Made by a program: the position numbers and the translations under genes. Below the pieces are notes generated by a model that did no database searches, was not told the DNA's origin, and was given only the letters and a program-made list of their open reading frames with translations. A stretch of DNA of 64,000 nt from Crocodylus rhombifer (taxonomy: Eukaryota > Chordata > Crocodylia > Crocodylidae), in contig JAVSML010000048.1 in NCBI GenBank assembly GCA_038503035.1, forward strand, positions 560,541-624,540, written 5' to 3'. How positions within the stretch are numbered: position 1 is the stretch's first letter; every line of letters begins with the position of its first letter. Shown here piece after piece: positions 1 to 13,498 of the stretch.

Positions 1-3000
1 TGTATTTGTTTCCTCTTCTGTATCTTTAAGACTGGAAGTCCACCAGAGGACCCAGCAAGCCAGAGCATTTCTGCTGAAAATCCCAAGCCAAGTTTAACTC
101 CTTAATGCTGCAGTCTGACAGGCTCCTGTTGAAATCTTGATTCTGGGCCAATGTATTGTTCCATTGACATCATCACAGCAGCAGATTTTCAAAGGGATAA
201 ATTGGTGCCAAGCTCCCGTGCCCTAGTGGCTTTCATTGAAAATAGGGCACCTGACTGCATTTGTTTGTGTGGTTTTTTTTAAAAAACCACCTTTGGTCTC
301 CATGCAGTTGACAGTGATAACAAAGAAGATAACAGGTGAAACCAAAATGTATAGGATGCAGCTGTAGTGTAAGACAGCAAACAGATAAAAGGCTGCTGAT
401 GCTATTTGACTGGTCGATCTTTATCTTTCCTAGGTTTGTATCTGGCTTCCTATGAAAGTGAAAGCCCAGAAAATCAAATTGAAAAGGAGAGGTGGAAATC
501 TTTAAGGTAGAAGTTTATTTTTTGAAGCTTTAGTCACAGTACCGGCGTTGGATTGATGGCCAAAATTTAGCTTAATGGGGCCTGAAGTTTGAAGCCTTTT
601 TTTAATAATACTGGCACCTAACGTGACCTGGTGACCGGGATGGAGTTTTTTTCAGCCTAACCCTGTAGTCTGCAAAACTAGAATTTGACTGATACAAATA
701 TTATAAAAATATAATATAAAAATAAATTTAAAGTTGCAAACATTAAGCCTAGCCTCTTTTACACTGTTCTGGAAATAAAGTGCCATCAGAGCACTGTAAA
801 AAGAGCTTTTACAGGCATTTTAAGGCCCCTCTAAAACTACACACCTTCTACAAGGGAACTTCAGGGAAAATGGAAATTGGGCCCTAGAAATCATTCTGAA
901 TCCATCCTAAAGAAAAGCAGTGATTTCACTTCTCTGTTTTTGTTTCATCTTCCTCACTATGGTGTTTCAAATTTGCAGGTCAACTATTTTAGGGAAGACT
1001 TGAAGACTACGAGATTATTGCAGCGGGTCAAGAAAACAAATCAGCAAACTATTTTGCACTACTGATTCCAAAGATGCCTGTTTGGGATTTAGATGATTTC
1101 CCCCCACTTCTATTTGTTGGGGTTTTTTTGTTGTTTTGTTTTTCCTTTGACTGCCTAAAGTGGGGTAAACTGGATTCATCCCCCAAAATCAACAGGACTG
1201 ACATACTGGACGCACAATTACGCTTTCCTGCCTCTTCCAAAGGCGGGGCGGACTCTCTGGGGCTGATGCCATGTCAGTATTGCTGTAACTTTGTCTCTCA
1301 AGGAAAACAAAGCAAAACGAGAGCGAAGAGAGCCATGGTGCTGCAAAAAGAAAGGTCTCCCCTGGAAAACTAAAGGCACAGGTGCATGTTTCGGAAGCAG
1401 GTGCTTCTGACAGCAGCTCTTCCTGAGGACTGCAGGCTTAAATTATTTCAAGCCCAGCAGCAATCTGGCTAATTGCTGAAATAAAAGAAAGAGGAACTGT
1501 ATTGGTCATCGGCAGTCTCCAGCCTTGTTGAACAATGCACTGACTGCAACCAGCATAAGCTTGTGGTGGCTAAAAACTCTTGTAAACCACATAAGCAGGC
1601 AAAAGTCACTCAAACCCTGTGGATTCTTATTTCACGAATTCAGCTTGAACTGTGAACATCTGGTTAGTTCGTCTTTCCCTGCTTTTCTTCCTTTGAATCT
1701 TGGCAGATTTTTCTGAGTCATGAAATGAAGATGGTATGGCACATAGATCTCCTGACTACACGTAAAGCTGTGCTGAAGAAGCAAGCGGCTGCTTGGCTTA
1801 CCTCTCTTTTAAAGCGTGAAGTGTACCCCTTCGTTCTGTGGATGTTGAGGGTTGAGTCTTTCTGAGGCCATACCTCACTGTCAAATGACAGGAGATGGTG
1901 TGAGGGAATGTGTCACGTTGCAGTTGATTTAGCTTTGTATAGTCATTTTGTTCCAGTGCAACCCAACATTAAGGAAAGAGAGGAATCGCTCTATATCTGG
2001 GGGCTCCACGGCGCACTGAAGAGGAAGCTAAGGGCTTTTGCTCTTTGCACAAATGCTTTGGGGTAAAGAATGAGCAACCTGCCATTTGTCCATCAGTCCA
2101 TGCAAGTATTTTTGCATTCTGTATATTGAACCATGCTCACTAGCTTCCTTCCATGGCAACCGTGTGCTGTTAGAAGAGGGGACCATGCCATGTTTGTGTT
2201 TGCACAGATTTCAGAGCAGCATTCAATATTAAATGATGAATTATTATACGTATACCAGACGCAAGACTGAAGTAGAGCAAACAGAAGGATCCTCCCAGTC
2301 TTTGCTCATGTGAGCAGAGCCACTGAAACCAGTGGAGCTGTTTGTGTGCTTAAAGACTGCTCCAGGCCTCAGATGGGCTCTTTTCATAGGCCTGACAGAA
2401 GAAAAAAGGCTATGTGATATGGAACTGGTGATGTTATTGTAGGCTCGGTGTTGGCGTTTTGGCTATTCTACTCTTTTCTGGCCATAGTCAAAAGATTCAG
2501 TTTTCTGCTGAACTCAGTGGTAGCTTTCCCTTAGTAAAGAGTGAAGGATCCTTTGCACAGCATGTCTGAACACTACAGTACTTAAATTTAAAAAAAAAAA
2601 AAAAGCAGCTCCATAGAAACTTTTCTGTGTCCATGTCTGAATTTAGCCAGGAAACCACCACCAGTCCAGCTGTGGGTAAGCCCACCTAGGTTTTCAGGCC
2701 CACGTACATTGTAATGCACACTCTCACCCTTTGACCACTTGGATGCACCCTAGACTTTATGGTTTATGGTCAGTCATGCCATATATATAATAGCATTTCT
2801 TCCCATGAAACTCACTGGCTTGTAAGATGCAAGTCATGGGATTGAATATGGTCAGTAAAGGCTGGGTCATGGATACCTGAGAAATCACTGTGGTCTGTTG
2901 TGACATACAAGATCAAGCGGGCTGCTTTTTCTAACACAGAGTCTGTCACTCAAGTGAGAAGCAGGTAATTCTCAATGGAGGATCCTTGATTTCTGTTTCC

Positions 3001-3894
3001 ACTTGGTTTGGCAGTGCCTGAGTTTGTTGATCTGTTTGTACTATAGAGAGTTTGTCTGTTTACTCAAGCTTTGGTCTAGAGGGGCTAATTGCAAAGAGGA
3101 TGCAGAATTATTTCAGCAAGGAAGCTGGTGGTTTTGGAGGCTGCCAAGGTGTTAATTTTTGCACCTGTGCTTAGACTACGCAGAGAGAATCATTTTACAA
3201 ATAACATTTAAAAAATGACAACCATTCAGGTGGAACTGTTTCCAGAGTGACCATGTTACAAGCCTGTTAAATTCCAATCAAATCCAGGGTGATAACCATA
3301 AACATATCCATAACAATTGTAGGGCCTTTGTGTAATCTCTGAGTGGTCATTTTCCTTAATGCTTGTTTCTCTTTAACAAGCCTATTATGTCTTCATTGTG
3401 GAAATGGTCTCCTTTAATTGTCTCAAACCCCAACGTAGTTGGATCTGCTTTTGAAAGTGTCCATTCTTATTTGTGCTCTAATGATCCAAAGGTGCTCGGG
3501 ACCACTGGGATTCTGCTACCCTGAAAATGAACTACCCTGTCACTTTTCTCAAGATCAGTATTTTGCACTTCTGGGGCACTTTCCAAGAATTCAAAGAACT
3601 TTTTCAGCATCCATTGGATTTAGTCTCCGGAGACCCCACTGGTGAGTTCAGCAATTTTAACAATAGACCCAACGCTTTCAAACATGGGTGCTAAAAGTTA
3701 GTTCTTAAAGAGCCAGATTTCCCAAGGTATTTAAGTACATAAAGATGCAGTAAGTGCCTAGTAAAATTTTACAAAGCCCCCAGGGTTCTGTCTCCTATGA
3801 AAGTAATGGCAATTTGGTGCTTATGTACTTATCTGCTCCTAGATATCTACGTACCTCGATCTAGACATGTTTAAGCAGTCTTTTTTTTGGAGAC

Positions 3895-4080
3895 AGTGGG
3901 CATGAATGCACTTTTGCTAATGCACATTAAATTTAGTACCTCCGTTGTAAGGTTACTAGAAAATGGCTCATTAGTTTATTTTACTGTGCATTAGTGAAAG
4001 TGCAGTTTTTTGCGATGCTTTAATGTGCATTAAAATAGGTTAGTGCGCATTAAAGGGGCAACTGGTTTTTCATGACGCAC
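3895..4080. repeat. Possible MITE-like repeat with recurring TGCATTA motifs
   Basis: The motif tgcattaa or tgcacattaa and its inverted forms recur several times within about 180 bases, for example near 3920, 3988, 4025 and 4045. This resembles a degraded foldback or tandem-derived transposon. No family was recognised and the boundaries are approximate. Confidence 0.3.
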
Positions 4081-4214
4081 ACATAGCACTTCAGTCTCAA
4101 GGTTTGTTTCTCCTTGATGTTGATTTGTGACTTAAAGCTGCTTCCAGACTTTAAAAAAAAACCAAAAAAAAGCACAGTTTACTGAAAGAAGCAGTTGGAC
4201 CCAGCTCTGCAGCA

Positions 4215-4335
4215 TCCATATAGATTGGATGCTTCAGCAGGGCTTTTTGGTGCTTTTATCTAATAGCTGATTCAATCAGCTATTAGGTAAAAGCACCAAA
4301 AAAGCCCACAAAAGCACCCAATCTATACAGACATT
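4215..4335. repeat. Foldback (hairpin) element with near-perfect 33-bp arms
   Basis: The left arm is 4240-4272 and the right arm 4274-4307, with a single-base centre at 4273. The arms differ by one substitution and one base in a T/A run. Weaker outer complementarity (tagattgg near 4222, ccaatcta near 4319) extends the symmetry to about 120 bp. This is a foldback MITE geometry. A hairpin RNA is possible, but nothing shows transcription. Confidence 0.55.
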
Positions 4336-6172
4336 AGGTGAGCTGGCTCCAATGCCTCTTTTTTAGGCACATGCTGGGCTTGGCAGGAGAGCACACCGAG
4401 TTTAAAGTAAAGTGCCATTTGAGGTTTGTTTGTTTTTTTAAACTGTAAGCAGCCTCAGTGGCAGAGGAAGCACTTGGCAACAGGAAAAAACTGGTATTTT
4501 TTTTAAACAAGCTTTTAGGATCGTGCCCTGCCTTCATTGAATCATTGTTGATTTAATCAGAACAGGGTCAGTTTCTAAATTTGTCAATGACATTTGTGAT
4601 TTATGCATGATTCCACTATGGGGAGAAAAAAAACAGAAAAATGAGACCATTATGGCCTTGTGTCATCCACAGGTTTAATAGGTAAGATGACAACAGCAAC
4701 AGATTGTGTTAACAGTTTGGGGAAGGGACTTATCTCCAGGACTACATTTTTAAATGTCATTTTATAGAAAAGATAAAAAGACAAACAAAAGCCTCTGAAA
4801 TAGTGTCCCATTACTAATACTGAGGAACCCTACACTAGACCTTAAAGAAAGCAGCAGCATTTAGCACTGAGCCCTGGGCTGTTGCAGAGTTTGCAGGGGT
4901 TGGATTAGCCTCTAAATGACTTATTTAGAGTAGCTGTCATGCTTTCTAATTCCATTATTTTCAGTGGGTTTGTCTTTGTGACATGCTTAAGCTAATGCTG
5001 CACTGAAGAAAAAAGCAAAGCTCGAGGTGTGGTTCTGCAGCGTTGTGCTTGTGTTTGAAAAACAAATGTGCTTCTTGGTAAAATGTGATATATCATGTAA
5101 ACCTTTTAGGAAAATTAGCAGGACTCTTCTGCCCTGTGCACACAGTTATGTTCTAAAAAAGGAGGCAAACCCAAACCAATCTTCCTTACCTCCTCTAGAA
5201 TGATCATAGTGATAGCAGAAGTCATCTCTTTACTTCCTATAGATCCAGCCCTGCAACCTTGGGTCTAAGCCCAGTAAAATCAATGGGCATATACTGAGTA
5301 CCTTCAGCTTGAGCTGAATTCCATGGGATAAGGCTACACAGGGCTTGTAACGTGTCACCAAATCACGGCCTAAATTCCACATCAATATCAGTCATGTTAT
5401 CGGACTAAAACAGAGGGCTGATGCTAATGCAAACTGAGGTGCTAATGCTATGCTTCAAACGGAGAAGCAATTTAAAATGTCCAAGCATTTTTCTCAAGTT
5501 CAAAGTACCTTTTGGCATGATTACTAATACGATAATCACCCATGTAAAATTAGTCCAATCCCGTACTGATCCCCCTGTACCTTTATCAGTTTTTTGTTGT
5601 AAATAGATTGTTGTACTAATCCTGAGCACTGGTCTGCTCACAATTGTAAATCCGGTTTGAAATGGAGGTCGGATCATTAAATATATAGTTTTAATGGACA
5701 TAAAGAAAACCGGTCGGCAGTGAAGGCAGTGATTATTGGATTGCTATGCATATCACCGTAAAAGTGGTAATAAGCTAGCCTTATAATTACTTTGTTTTAA
5801 ATTGCTGCTCCAAAGTGCAGTGAAATGCCGAAGGAAAGCCTCTAATTGATTTTGACAGGCTTTGGGTCAGACCTGCAATTATTAACAGTAGTGCTGCTTA
5901 AAGTTGTTGATAGAGATAAAATCACAGTTGAGATTGGTCGGTTGTGGTTATCCGCTGTTAGCCTCTCTGATGCACAGGTTGACTTACCAAAGCTGGTATC
6001 TAGCTTGGGCAGAAGCTATCACTGACATTACCTGAGTCCTAGTAGCTTATGCTGGCACTGACTTTGTTTGACTCAACAAGTTTATTTGTACACTGAGAAG
6101 AGAATTTGGCCTCTGGGCTTTTGGCGCTTTTATCCATTTTCATACTGAAAGAAACTCTCAGTGCTCTCTGAG

Positions 6173-6193
6173 GAGTCTCTCTCTCTCTCTCTC
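6173..6193. repeat. (CT)n microsatellite
   Basis: Uninterrupted tctctctctc dinucleotide repeat of about 20 bases. Confidence 0.8.
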
Positions 6194-8138
6194 ACATAGG
6201 AAAACACAAAGGTTTGATTCTAAATGGATTGTTTCTGCTGTTTTTAGTCTCCTGGCAGGTTTAGGAAATGAGAAGGAGCAATGTGAAAGGCCATTTAGGA
6301 GCATTTATTGGTTCAAAACTGGGACAAAAGCTTTTCCTGAGTTCATGCTTCATATGACCCTGATTCTGCCTTCAGATGTGGATACATAAGCTTCCATTGA
6401 CACCAGATCAGGCCTCCTAAACGTATCCCAGGAAAGGATTTGCTCTTAAAAACTTTGGGGTGTGGAAAGAAAAGGTTTCAGTGCTGAACAAGAGCTCTTC
6501 CAAAACACCATTGGGAAGAATTTCTAGTTCCTTGACATGTGCAGGCCCTAAAAACATAGTTCAATGCAAGAGTTCAAGGGTAGATCTCCCTTTGCTGCAT
6601 CACCTGCCATCTGCAAACAGTCAGCCCAGGTTACTGTTGTAGTAACATGATGAAACCTTCTTCTGGCTTGTTTTCAGCTCTGTGTGTGTTGCTATTCAGT
6701 GTACTTTACTCCAGGAATTTCTGGAGTACTTGTATTTCCCAGAGGGATGGGATCTTGTCTGCTAATTGGACAATACTATGTCTCTGGACAATACTGTGTC
6801 ACCCTGGACAACGTTATGTCACCCCTTTAAAGTACCATCTTTTAAATTTCCACTCTTCCTGGACCATGTGATAGCTCTTTGCTGTTTGATGTACTAAGTC
6901 AGAGTTTAGAAAAGCAGTGTTATAACCTGGGTCATGGAGGAGTTGGGGAGATGGGTATTTTCATAGCCACCCAAACCTAGTTAAAGTTTACAGTCTGTCT
7001 TCACTTTGTACTGGAAGAAATTGCTACAGTACAGTATTTTTTTTTTAACTAATCTGGCTAATTCTTAAAACTCCATGGAAGATACTTAAATGTAACAGCT
7101 GTGTGCTTGTATGCTTTTAAAGATCTGATTCTTACAAGTATGCAATTACTAACTTCCCTGAGGAGATAGTCTGTAAAAAGAAATAAAATTGCTAGTTTGT
7201 AATAATGATGGAAAATAAATCTGCTTCTAGGTTGTAGAACACTGGGGCTCATGCCCTGAATCTTCAAAGGATTCCTCTGCCATGAATATTTAGTTTACAT
7301 AGGACAAGAATCTGAATTAAGATTCGTTGCACTTTTAGCCAGTTTTATTAAATGTGGCAGCCTCCACAACTGCTGTCTTGTCCCTGTACTCAAAAATCAT
7401 GGCTGTACATTCCAAATGTCTAACAAATGTTATACGTGGTATTATCAGACTGTTTTTACACCTTTGCTATTTGACTTTTTGTACAACTATACTTATAAAT
7501 ACTGAAAATGTGTTGTGACAAAGACTTTTTAAAAGAAAGAAACAAACTGGGCACTGAAAGAAGTATGAAATTGAAGTCTCAAGTGTCTCTTGATCATGTG
7601 AGCAATCATAATGAGTAGCTATGTTTTTCCTGTACTATTTTTTAAACCGAGTTACTTCATATTATGACTAGCATTTTCAGGTCAAGCAGAAATCACTATA
7701 GCATCCATTACACTCGAACAATGAAGCTTTGTTAAATAGGAGTTTTCAAATTAATATTGACACTTTATTAACTGCACAGGCAGGAAGCTGTCAGGTTACT
7801 TGAAAATGGCTGTTGTGATTTTGTGACTGTACATAGATCTTACAGATTGTTAATGGTAATACGCTCCCTGCATAAACACTGCAAGAATAGCATGGTCATT
7901 GTTCGGCTTTATAACTGTTTGTGGAAAATGTCTTAACCTGCATTCATGACTATAGTGTCCAACCCATTCCCATGCCTTTTTATACAGCTGTGGTGAGATT
8001 GCTATGAAACCCATTTGTCAGTCATGTTCAAGCTACTTTATCCTTGTATAGAATTTGTATATTAAAACCTTAATTTATACTGTGTTTTAACAGTTTGCCT
8101 GAACTGTCTCTGGTTTCTAAATTTTGTAACGTGGGTGT

Positions 8139-8146
8139 CAAATAAA
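8139..8146 (+). terminator. Candidate polyadenylation signal of the upstream transcript
   Basis: caaataaaaaaaag, a canonical AATAAA hexamer, lies at the right edge of a TA-rich UTR-like stretch. It is followed within 40 bases by GT-rich sequence (gattgttgctgg). Which gene it terminates cannot be told from this window. Confidence 0.35.
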
Positions 8147-9035
8147 AAAAAGAATTAGCTGATTGTTGCTGGTCCAGCTGTTCAGATTTTTACGCGTGTG
8201 AAGTTTTATTCTTGGGCCAGATTTAGATAACTGTGAATCTTCAGAACAGACTGCAAATAAATCCTGGCTGCTCCTAAACAGCCTCTAAAAATATACAGAC
8301 ATAAGTGATTGCACCAGGCAGTTCTCAAGAGAGACAGATAAATTCAGAGGCATCTCAGAATTTCTGCTCTTCCTTTCACTCCACTGTGGTATTTTCCCCT
8401 GTATACACTTGAGATTCATTGTAACGGAAAGTGTAATTCAAAAGGAAGCTCTGGTTTTTATTTTTTCTTGATTATCAGTTGCCACCCCTGAAAAATAAAT
8501 GAGAGGAAGGCTGCAGATTTTAGTCTTGTCATATAATATTCCAGAGGTGTCAGTACACCAGGGTCAGTACACTGGATGGTGGCAGGGGCTACGTTGGTTG
8601 TTTCAGAGAAAAGAAAAGATTACGGTGCCACCAATACCCTAGACCTGCACTGCATGGAATAGGTCAGGTGAGATTTATCCAGCTGATCCCAGCATGCTAC
8701 AGAGGAAAGGCAACAGCCAAACATGGGGGGAGGAAAAACATCCTTCCTGATCTTATGAATGAGGCAATTACTTATGACAACCTTAAGTCCTTCACTGACT
8801 TATGCTTCTCACATAAGAAGTCCCAGCATTTTCAACTAATGATTGTGGTGAGTAAGATTATGGTTTCCAGCCCATAGTCAGAAGAAGAATTAGTCGGTAG
8901 AGAGGTAGCTTTGCAGTGCTCCATCCTCAGCCTGTCCCTGCTGGGGAGGCTGGGAGTTTTGCTCTCATCTCTAGTCATGATCTGTCCTGAAGTATCTGAA
9001 ATGGAAATCCCATAAACAAATTTGCTCCTTCACAT

Positions 9036-9049
9036 ATATATGTGTGTAA

Positions 9050-9091
<42 letters not shown>

Positions 9092-9102
9092 CGTGTGTGT
9101 GT
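9036..9102. repeat. (TG)n microsatellite
   Basis: Long TG dinucleotide run, interrupted by tatatc near 9087. A minus-strand open frame reading as TH repeats here is an artefact of the microsatellite. Confidence 0.9.
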
Positions 9103-9654
9103 GGGTGTAACACATGCAGATGTTCTTGGGAATGTTATCTTCAGCAGATAATCCTTTTGGCCTTTTGCTAAACAGTTTCACCCTATTTCTTTATCCTACA
9201 ATTCCCTGCTCTTAGATGTGCCATGGCAACTTAAGACATCCCCATCTCTGTGTCATTAATTAGCAATGATTTCCCCTCCCCTCCCCCTATTCGAAGACTG
9301 ACTGCTTTCTCTATAAACCCTAGAAATGCTCCCTGTACCCTTTTTTTCCAAGTTCATCCATCACATTCCAGCTCCTTTTTCAAACATGGCACTTGGTTAG
9401 AGTCATTACTGTATTACATTCCCAAAAATACAGCCCAGTTCCTGCTACTGACCAGCTGAGCTGGCATATGATCTCCATCTGCTCCTGAAGAAACTACAGT
9501 GCAAACAATGGGAATCCTTTACATAAGCAATAAGGCAAGGCAAAACTACTAATCAACCAACCTCTAACACTGACCTGCGAAAACCAAACCAAGCCTTAAT
9601 TAAGAGAAGCTGACTGGTCTTTGTACAGGACAGGGAGCCAGGAACTTCTTGTTC

Positions 9655-9815
9655 TGACATGGACTCTTGCTGTGGCTTTGGGCAAGGCATGTAACTTCAG
9701 CCTTTAATTTCCCCCCTGTAAAATGGGAGGACTAAATAATATCTACTTCTCCAACATGGTTGTTACAGGATGGATCAGTGAATGTTGTACGGCGCTTTGA
9801 CAATGAAAAGTCTAC
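9655..9815 (+). repeat. MIR (CORE-SINE) relic
   Basis: The order of blocks matches the MIR core: ctttgggcaaggcatgtaac, then ctgtaaaatgggaggac, then a gttgttacaggatgga block, then ggcgctttgacaa. This is sense orientation and degraded. MIR-class SINEs are shared by amniotes and are old here. Confidence 0.65.
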
Positions 9816-12057
9816 TGTGAAGGCTGTACATTGTTGATGCCAAAAATTAAAGAAATTTGTTTGGAAAATTGCACTCTGAAGCAAACAATATTGACACCGT
9901 CTCAAACATGCAAACGTGCCATGGCAAGGCTAAAAAGAGGAAGAGAATAGGTACATTACTTTTGTCAAAGGGCATAATCTAAAATGTAGCTTTATTTTTT
10001 TTGTTACCTCCTAGGACAGCGTAGACATTTGATGTTACGTAGTCTCCCTACATAAACACTGTAATACCTAAAATACACATACATGGGCATGGTAATGATT
10101 GACATGCATATAATACATTCAAAAGGCTGGATATAATAATTTTCTTATCAAACTGCTGCCGGTAGCATTAGTTCCTTATTACATGAAACCACTCACCCTC
10201 CTCCATGTTGTCACGACTACAGCTCCTCTGCTTTTATTTAGATCACAACCCCCTCTGAGATGGCCATTTTTAGATGAGCTATTTCTGCTTTTGGACTATA
10301 TAAGGATGCTATGGGAATACCAGCATCCTCGTGTCCTCTACTGCTGTGTCACCATCGCCATCTGCTGAACAAAAAGGAAAAGGAAACATTAATAATCTTT
10401 AATATTCCTGTGCTGTGTTAACTGGTCCTGTGCAAGCATTATGTTCTGCCCACTGTCAACTGGAAAAATGTTTGAAGCTTTGCTCTGTAACTCATCTGTC
10501 CACTGAATGAGCAACTATCTTTGTTTTTGAAACTGCATGTATATAAATACCAAACCAGGTATCAGATGGAAAACCCAGTAGTGTGGTACAGAACATAAAG
10601 TACCAGATAGAGGAAGAAAAAGTAGATCATTTGTCTCTGTTACTTGTTGCTCTCTGTTCTGCCAGTGATATTGGCTACTTATTCGCCTCTCCCTTAAGTG
10701 CCCTTGGTTTTTTTTGCCGTACCTACAAGAGACCTAGTCTATAAGGCCATTTCCCTTTCCTCTTCTACATCTTCTCCAGACCCACTTGCAAAATGATGTC
10801 CAAGATTACAACCAATATTGCCTAGGTAGCTGGCCAAATGATATATGCAATATAGGCATAAAGTGTCTTACCCCCTGTTCCCTGCATTTTCTGCTGCTGT
10901 TTGTTTTCTGAGAGAGTGAGTTCCTTGAAGCCTGGAGCAATAGAAATGGTATAGATTCAATAGTAAAAACCTCAAGGTTATTAATATAAGGACTAATAAA
11001 AAGGCCATTGGCTATATGTTGGGAGGTCTTCATCTGGAAATTACAGATGAGGAGAAGAACCAGGATATACCTGTGGAAAGCTATGATCCAACAATGTGAG
11101 GTGGTCGTGAACTGGTAAAGTATGATCCTAGGCTACATCAGGTGAGGTATTTTCAGTAAAGATAAGAAAGTAGGCTGGAACTTGATAAATTTATAAAAGG
11201 TTTTATATAAATTGATTGATCACAGTGATGAGAAACTAGATGTAATGGTTCTGGTGGTCCCTCCTTCTATATGCCCGTGCTTAAAATTTTCTAGTGTTTT
11301 GTCAGGTGCCTTTATTAGGTGTTTTCTTATCTCTGGGGCATCAAGTGCCCATCACTGCTGAAAGGAACTCACTTGATCTATTTTTTCTACAGGTCTCATT
11401 TCCTTATTGGTCAATATCCATTATATATCATATTTTATGAATTTACAATCTGCCATCCTCATTGATTTTACTGAAATTTATTGCTGAAGTCCCACTGAAA
11501 TTAATTGCGTGGCCAACAAGTTTGGGCTCCATCTGGAATAAAAAATGTGTGGTTTCATTGATTCACTTTCAGTGCCTGATGCATATATTCCTTCTCTTTT
11601 AATAGTTTACTCAGTTGGTATTCACTAAAAGTGGCACAGAGGACAGGTAGTAGTTGCAGCCTGATGGTTTAGACAGGAAATCAATTGTTTTAGATTTTAC
11701 TGCTGGGCTTTTTGGCGTCATGTAAAAGAGAAGCCTGGAGGACAACTTGTGAGCTAGTAGTTTTAAGTATGACCATGGAGTCTGGCATAATAATGTCAAC
11801 TTAGACACTAAATTGCTACAGCAGAATTTTAAAAGCAGAAAAAAACTCTGAGGCTGGCAGAGAATATAAATCACCCAGGGGACACAGTAGTAGAATGCAA
11901 CAGTTAGTGAGTTCATTATGAGGAATTAATTGATCAATGCATTTCATTTGGCACCATGAAACTTGACAAAGATGGTGTCTAATTGACTGCTGATGCCAGG
12001 TGAAAAGTAAGGGAAGGGAAGCAAGCCACATTTAGTACTGTTTTGCTATAGGGAGAG

Positions 12058-13022
12058 TGTAGCAGGGTGTGAAGGTACCTGCTACTTGTAGAGCCAAAAT
12101 AACTACTCAGATGCTGGTTGCCAGGGCAGCCGGACGAAGCCAGTGACCCACACCTGCTAACGGTTGAGTGACTGGAAGGGGCAGGGCCTGGCTCCCATTT
12201 AAACCCCAGGACTGAACCCAGGGAGGCAGTTCCCTGCTGTCAACCAAGGGGGAGGGAGTTCTGCCTGAGTGAGGAAAAGGAAGAGGTCTGAATAATGTGA
12301 TACTGGTGAGAGATGGAAAAACCTTGGAGTGGCTTGAATGTGGTTATAGCCCAATGGCTTAGATTTATGTTATAGCCAAGGGGCTTGTGTTTTGTGTACT
12401 GTTACACTAGAGGTTTGGGTGAGGCTATTAGGGGTTGGAGGCCTCACAGAGGGCCCCTGGCAGCATGGGAACCCCAGCCCTAGAGAGGGGGCAGTGAGAA
12501 GCCCCAGAGAGGGGCTGTAAACCCTGGCACCAGTGAGGTGCGATCTTAAAAGCTGGGGAGCTTTAGTGTGCCTGTGGTGCAGCTTTGTTTCAGGTTTTGT
12601 TTTTTTGTGGCCTGAGAGGCTGCAGGCTCAGGGTCATCCCCTGGTTTTGGGTTTGGAGCCCTCTGGGTGTAGGGTTGGTACCCAGGCCTCTGGACTAGGC
12701 TCCAGACTGGAGCAGGAAAAGGGGCCCTGGGCCTTAAGACAATGGAAAAGGCTAGAGTCTCCAAGTCAAACCCTGTTTAGTGGGTTTAGACAGGGAGGCC
12801 TAACTAGAGAAAATCAGGGGTCAGTCCCACATAGGCGAAAGGCCCCAACATACCCAATACAATAGGCAGCCTCCTGCTTGCAAGAACATCATCCTAATTT
12901 CCATCAGGGCGTGGCAGGCAAGTACAGGGTGGGACATAAGAACCCCAAAGAAGAATCCAAGGGCGCTCCATGCAAGGCACGGAGTACTAGGAGGATGGTA
13001 CTGGGAAGGGCGACCTGTTACA
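12058..13022 (+). mobile_element. Probable solo LTR (about 965 bp)
   Basis: The stretch begins TGTAGCAGGG and ends CCTGTTACA. These termini are imperfect inverted repeats with the TG...CA ends of retroviral or retrotransposon LTRs. The interior is moderately GC-rich and carries a degenerate TATA-like catttaaacc near 12197. No gag or pol coding and no second LTR lie alongside, so this looks like a recombined solo LTR. The flanks resemble short duplications (gagag and gagcg) but are not exact. A different repeat type with TG/CA ends is possible. Confidence 0.5.
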
Positions 13023-13498
13023 GAGCGATTAGTTCAAAACCTAAAACTAGTGCAAATTGTGGGAATCTACTCCTTCAGCAGCAAAGCTCACTGTCAGCAG
13101 GTCACTATCACTCCAGGGTCTACGCTACCAACTTGTTGCTTTTGGGATACAATTTGAGATGTTGGGGTTCTGACTTATAAACTCAGAATGATGCAGGATC
13201 TGTCTGTCTGAGAGACCATCTACGTGATAGAAACTCTCAACCCTGCCAGTATTAAGGCACAGCTGAGATGGGGCAATGGAAAGGGCATTTTCTTTCCTTG
13301 ATTTTTGATTCACACTGTCATAATCTAATGCTGATATGGCAAGGCGTGGCTGATGGCAAAACCGACCTCTCAGCAGTAGCATTATGATTGTTGACAAGGG
13401 TCTGGGAGCTCTGAGGCACCTAGCTAACTTGCTCCAGAACCTTAGACAAAATTTGGAAGATGAGACGCAGATAAATATGAAGCAGTGTCTCAGCACAG

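Larger units (their letters stand above)
1..8160 (+). other. Non-coding stretch ending in a probable 3' UTR end of an upstream gene
   Basis: I see no convincing coding exon here; the short open frames have no recognisable domains. The stretch is AT-rich with little repeat. The last 800 bases (about 7370-8160) look like the distal 3' UTR of a plus-strand transcript: TA-rich, with an AATAAA-type signal at about 8139-8146 followed by GT/T-rich sequence. In mammals the gene order reading into CLK4 and COL23A1 passes ADAMTS2, so ADAMTS2 is one candidate. That is inference from gene order, not from any protein match. Confidence 0.35.
8160..12057. other. Intergenic sequence, no gene seen
   Basis: Apart from the (TG)n tract and a MIR relic listed separately, I see nothing I can support. 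Open frames are short and lack domains. A TATA-like gactatataagg near 10293 has no transcript-like context. Confidence 0.5.

Noticed and set aside
8975..9181. Minus-strand frame with TH repeats
   Set aside because: Translation of a (TG)n microsatellite.
10290..10375. TATA-like gactatataagg with a small downstream hairpin as a promoter
   Set aside because: No exon, CpG enrichment or polyadenylation signal follows; chance in AT-rich DNA is likely.
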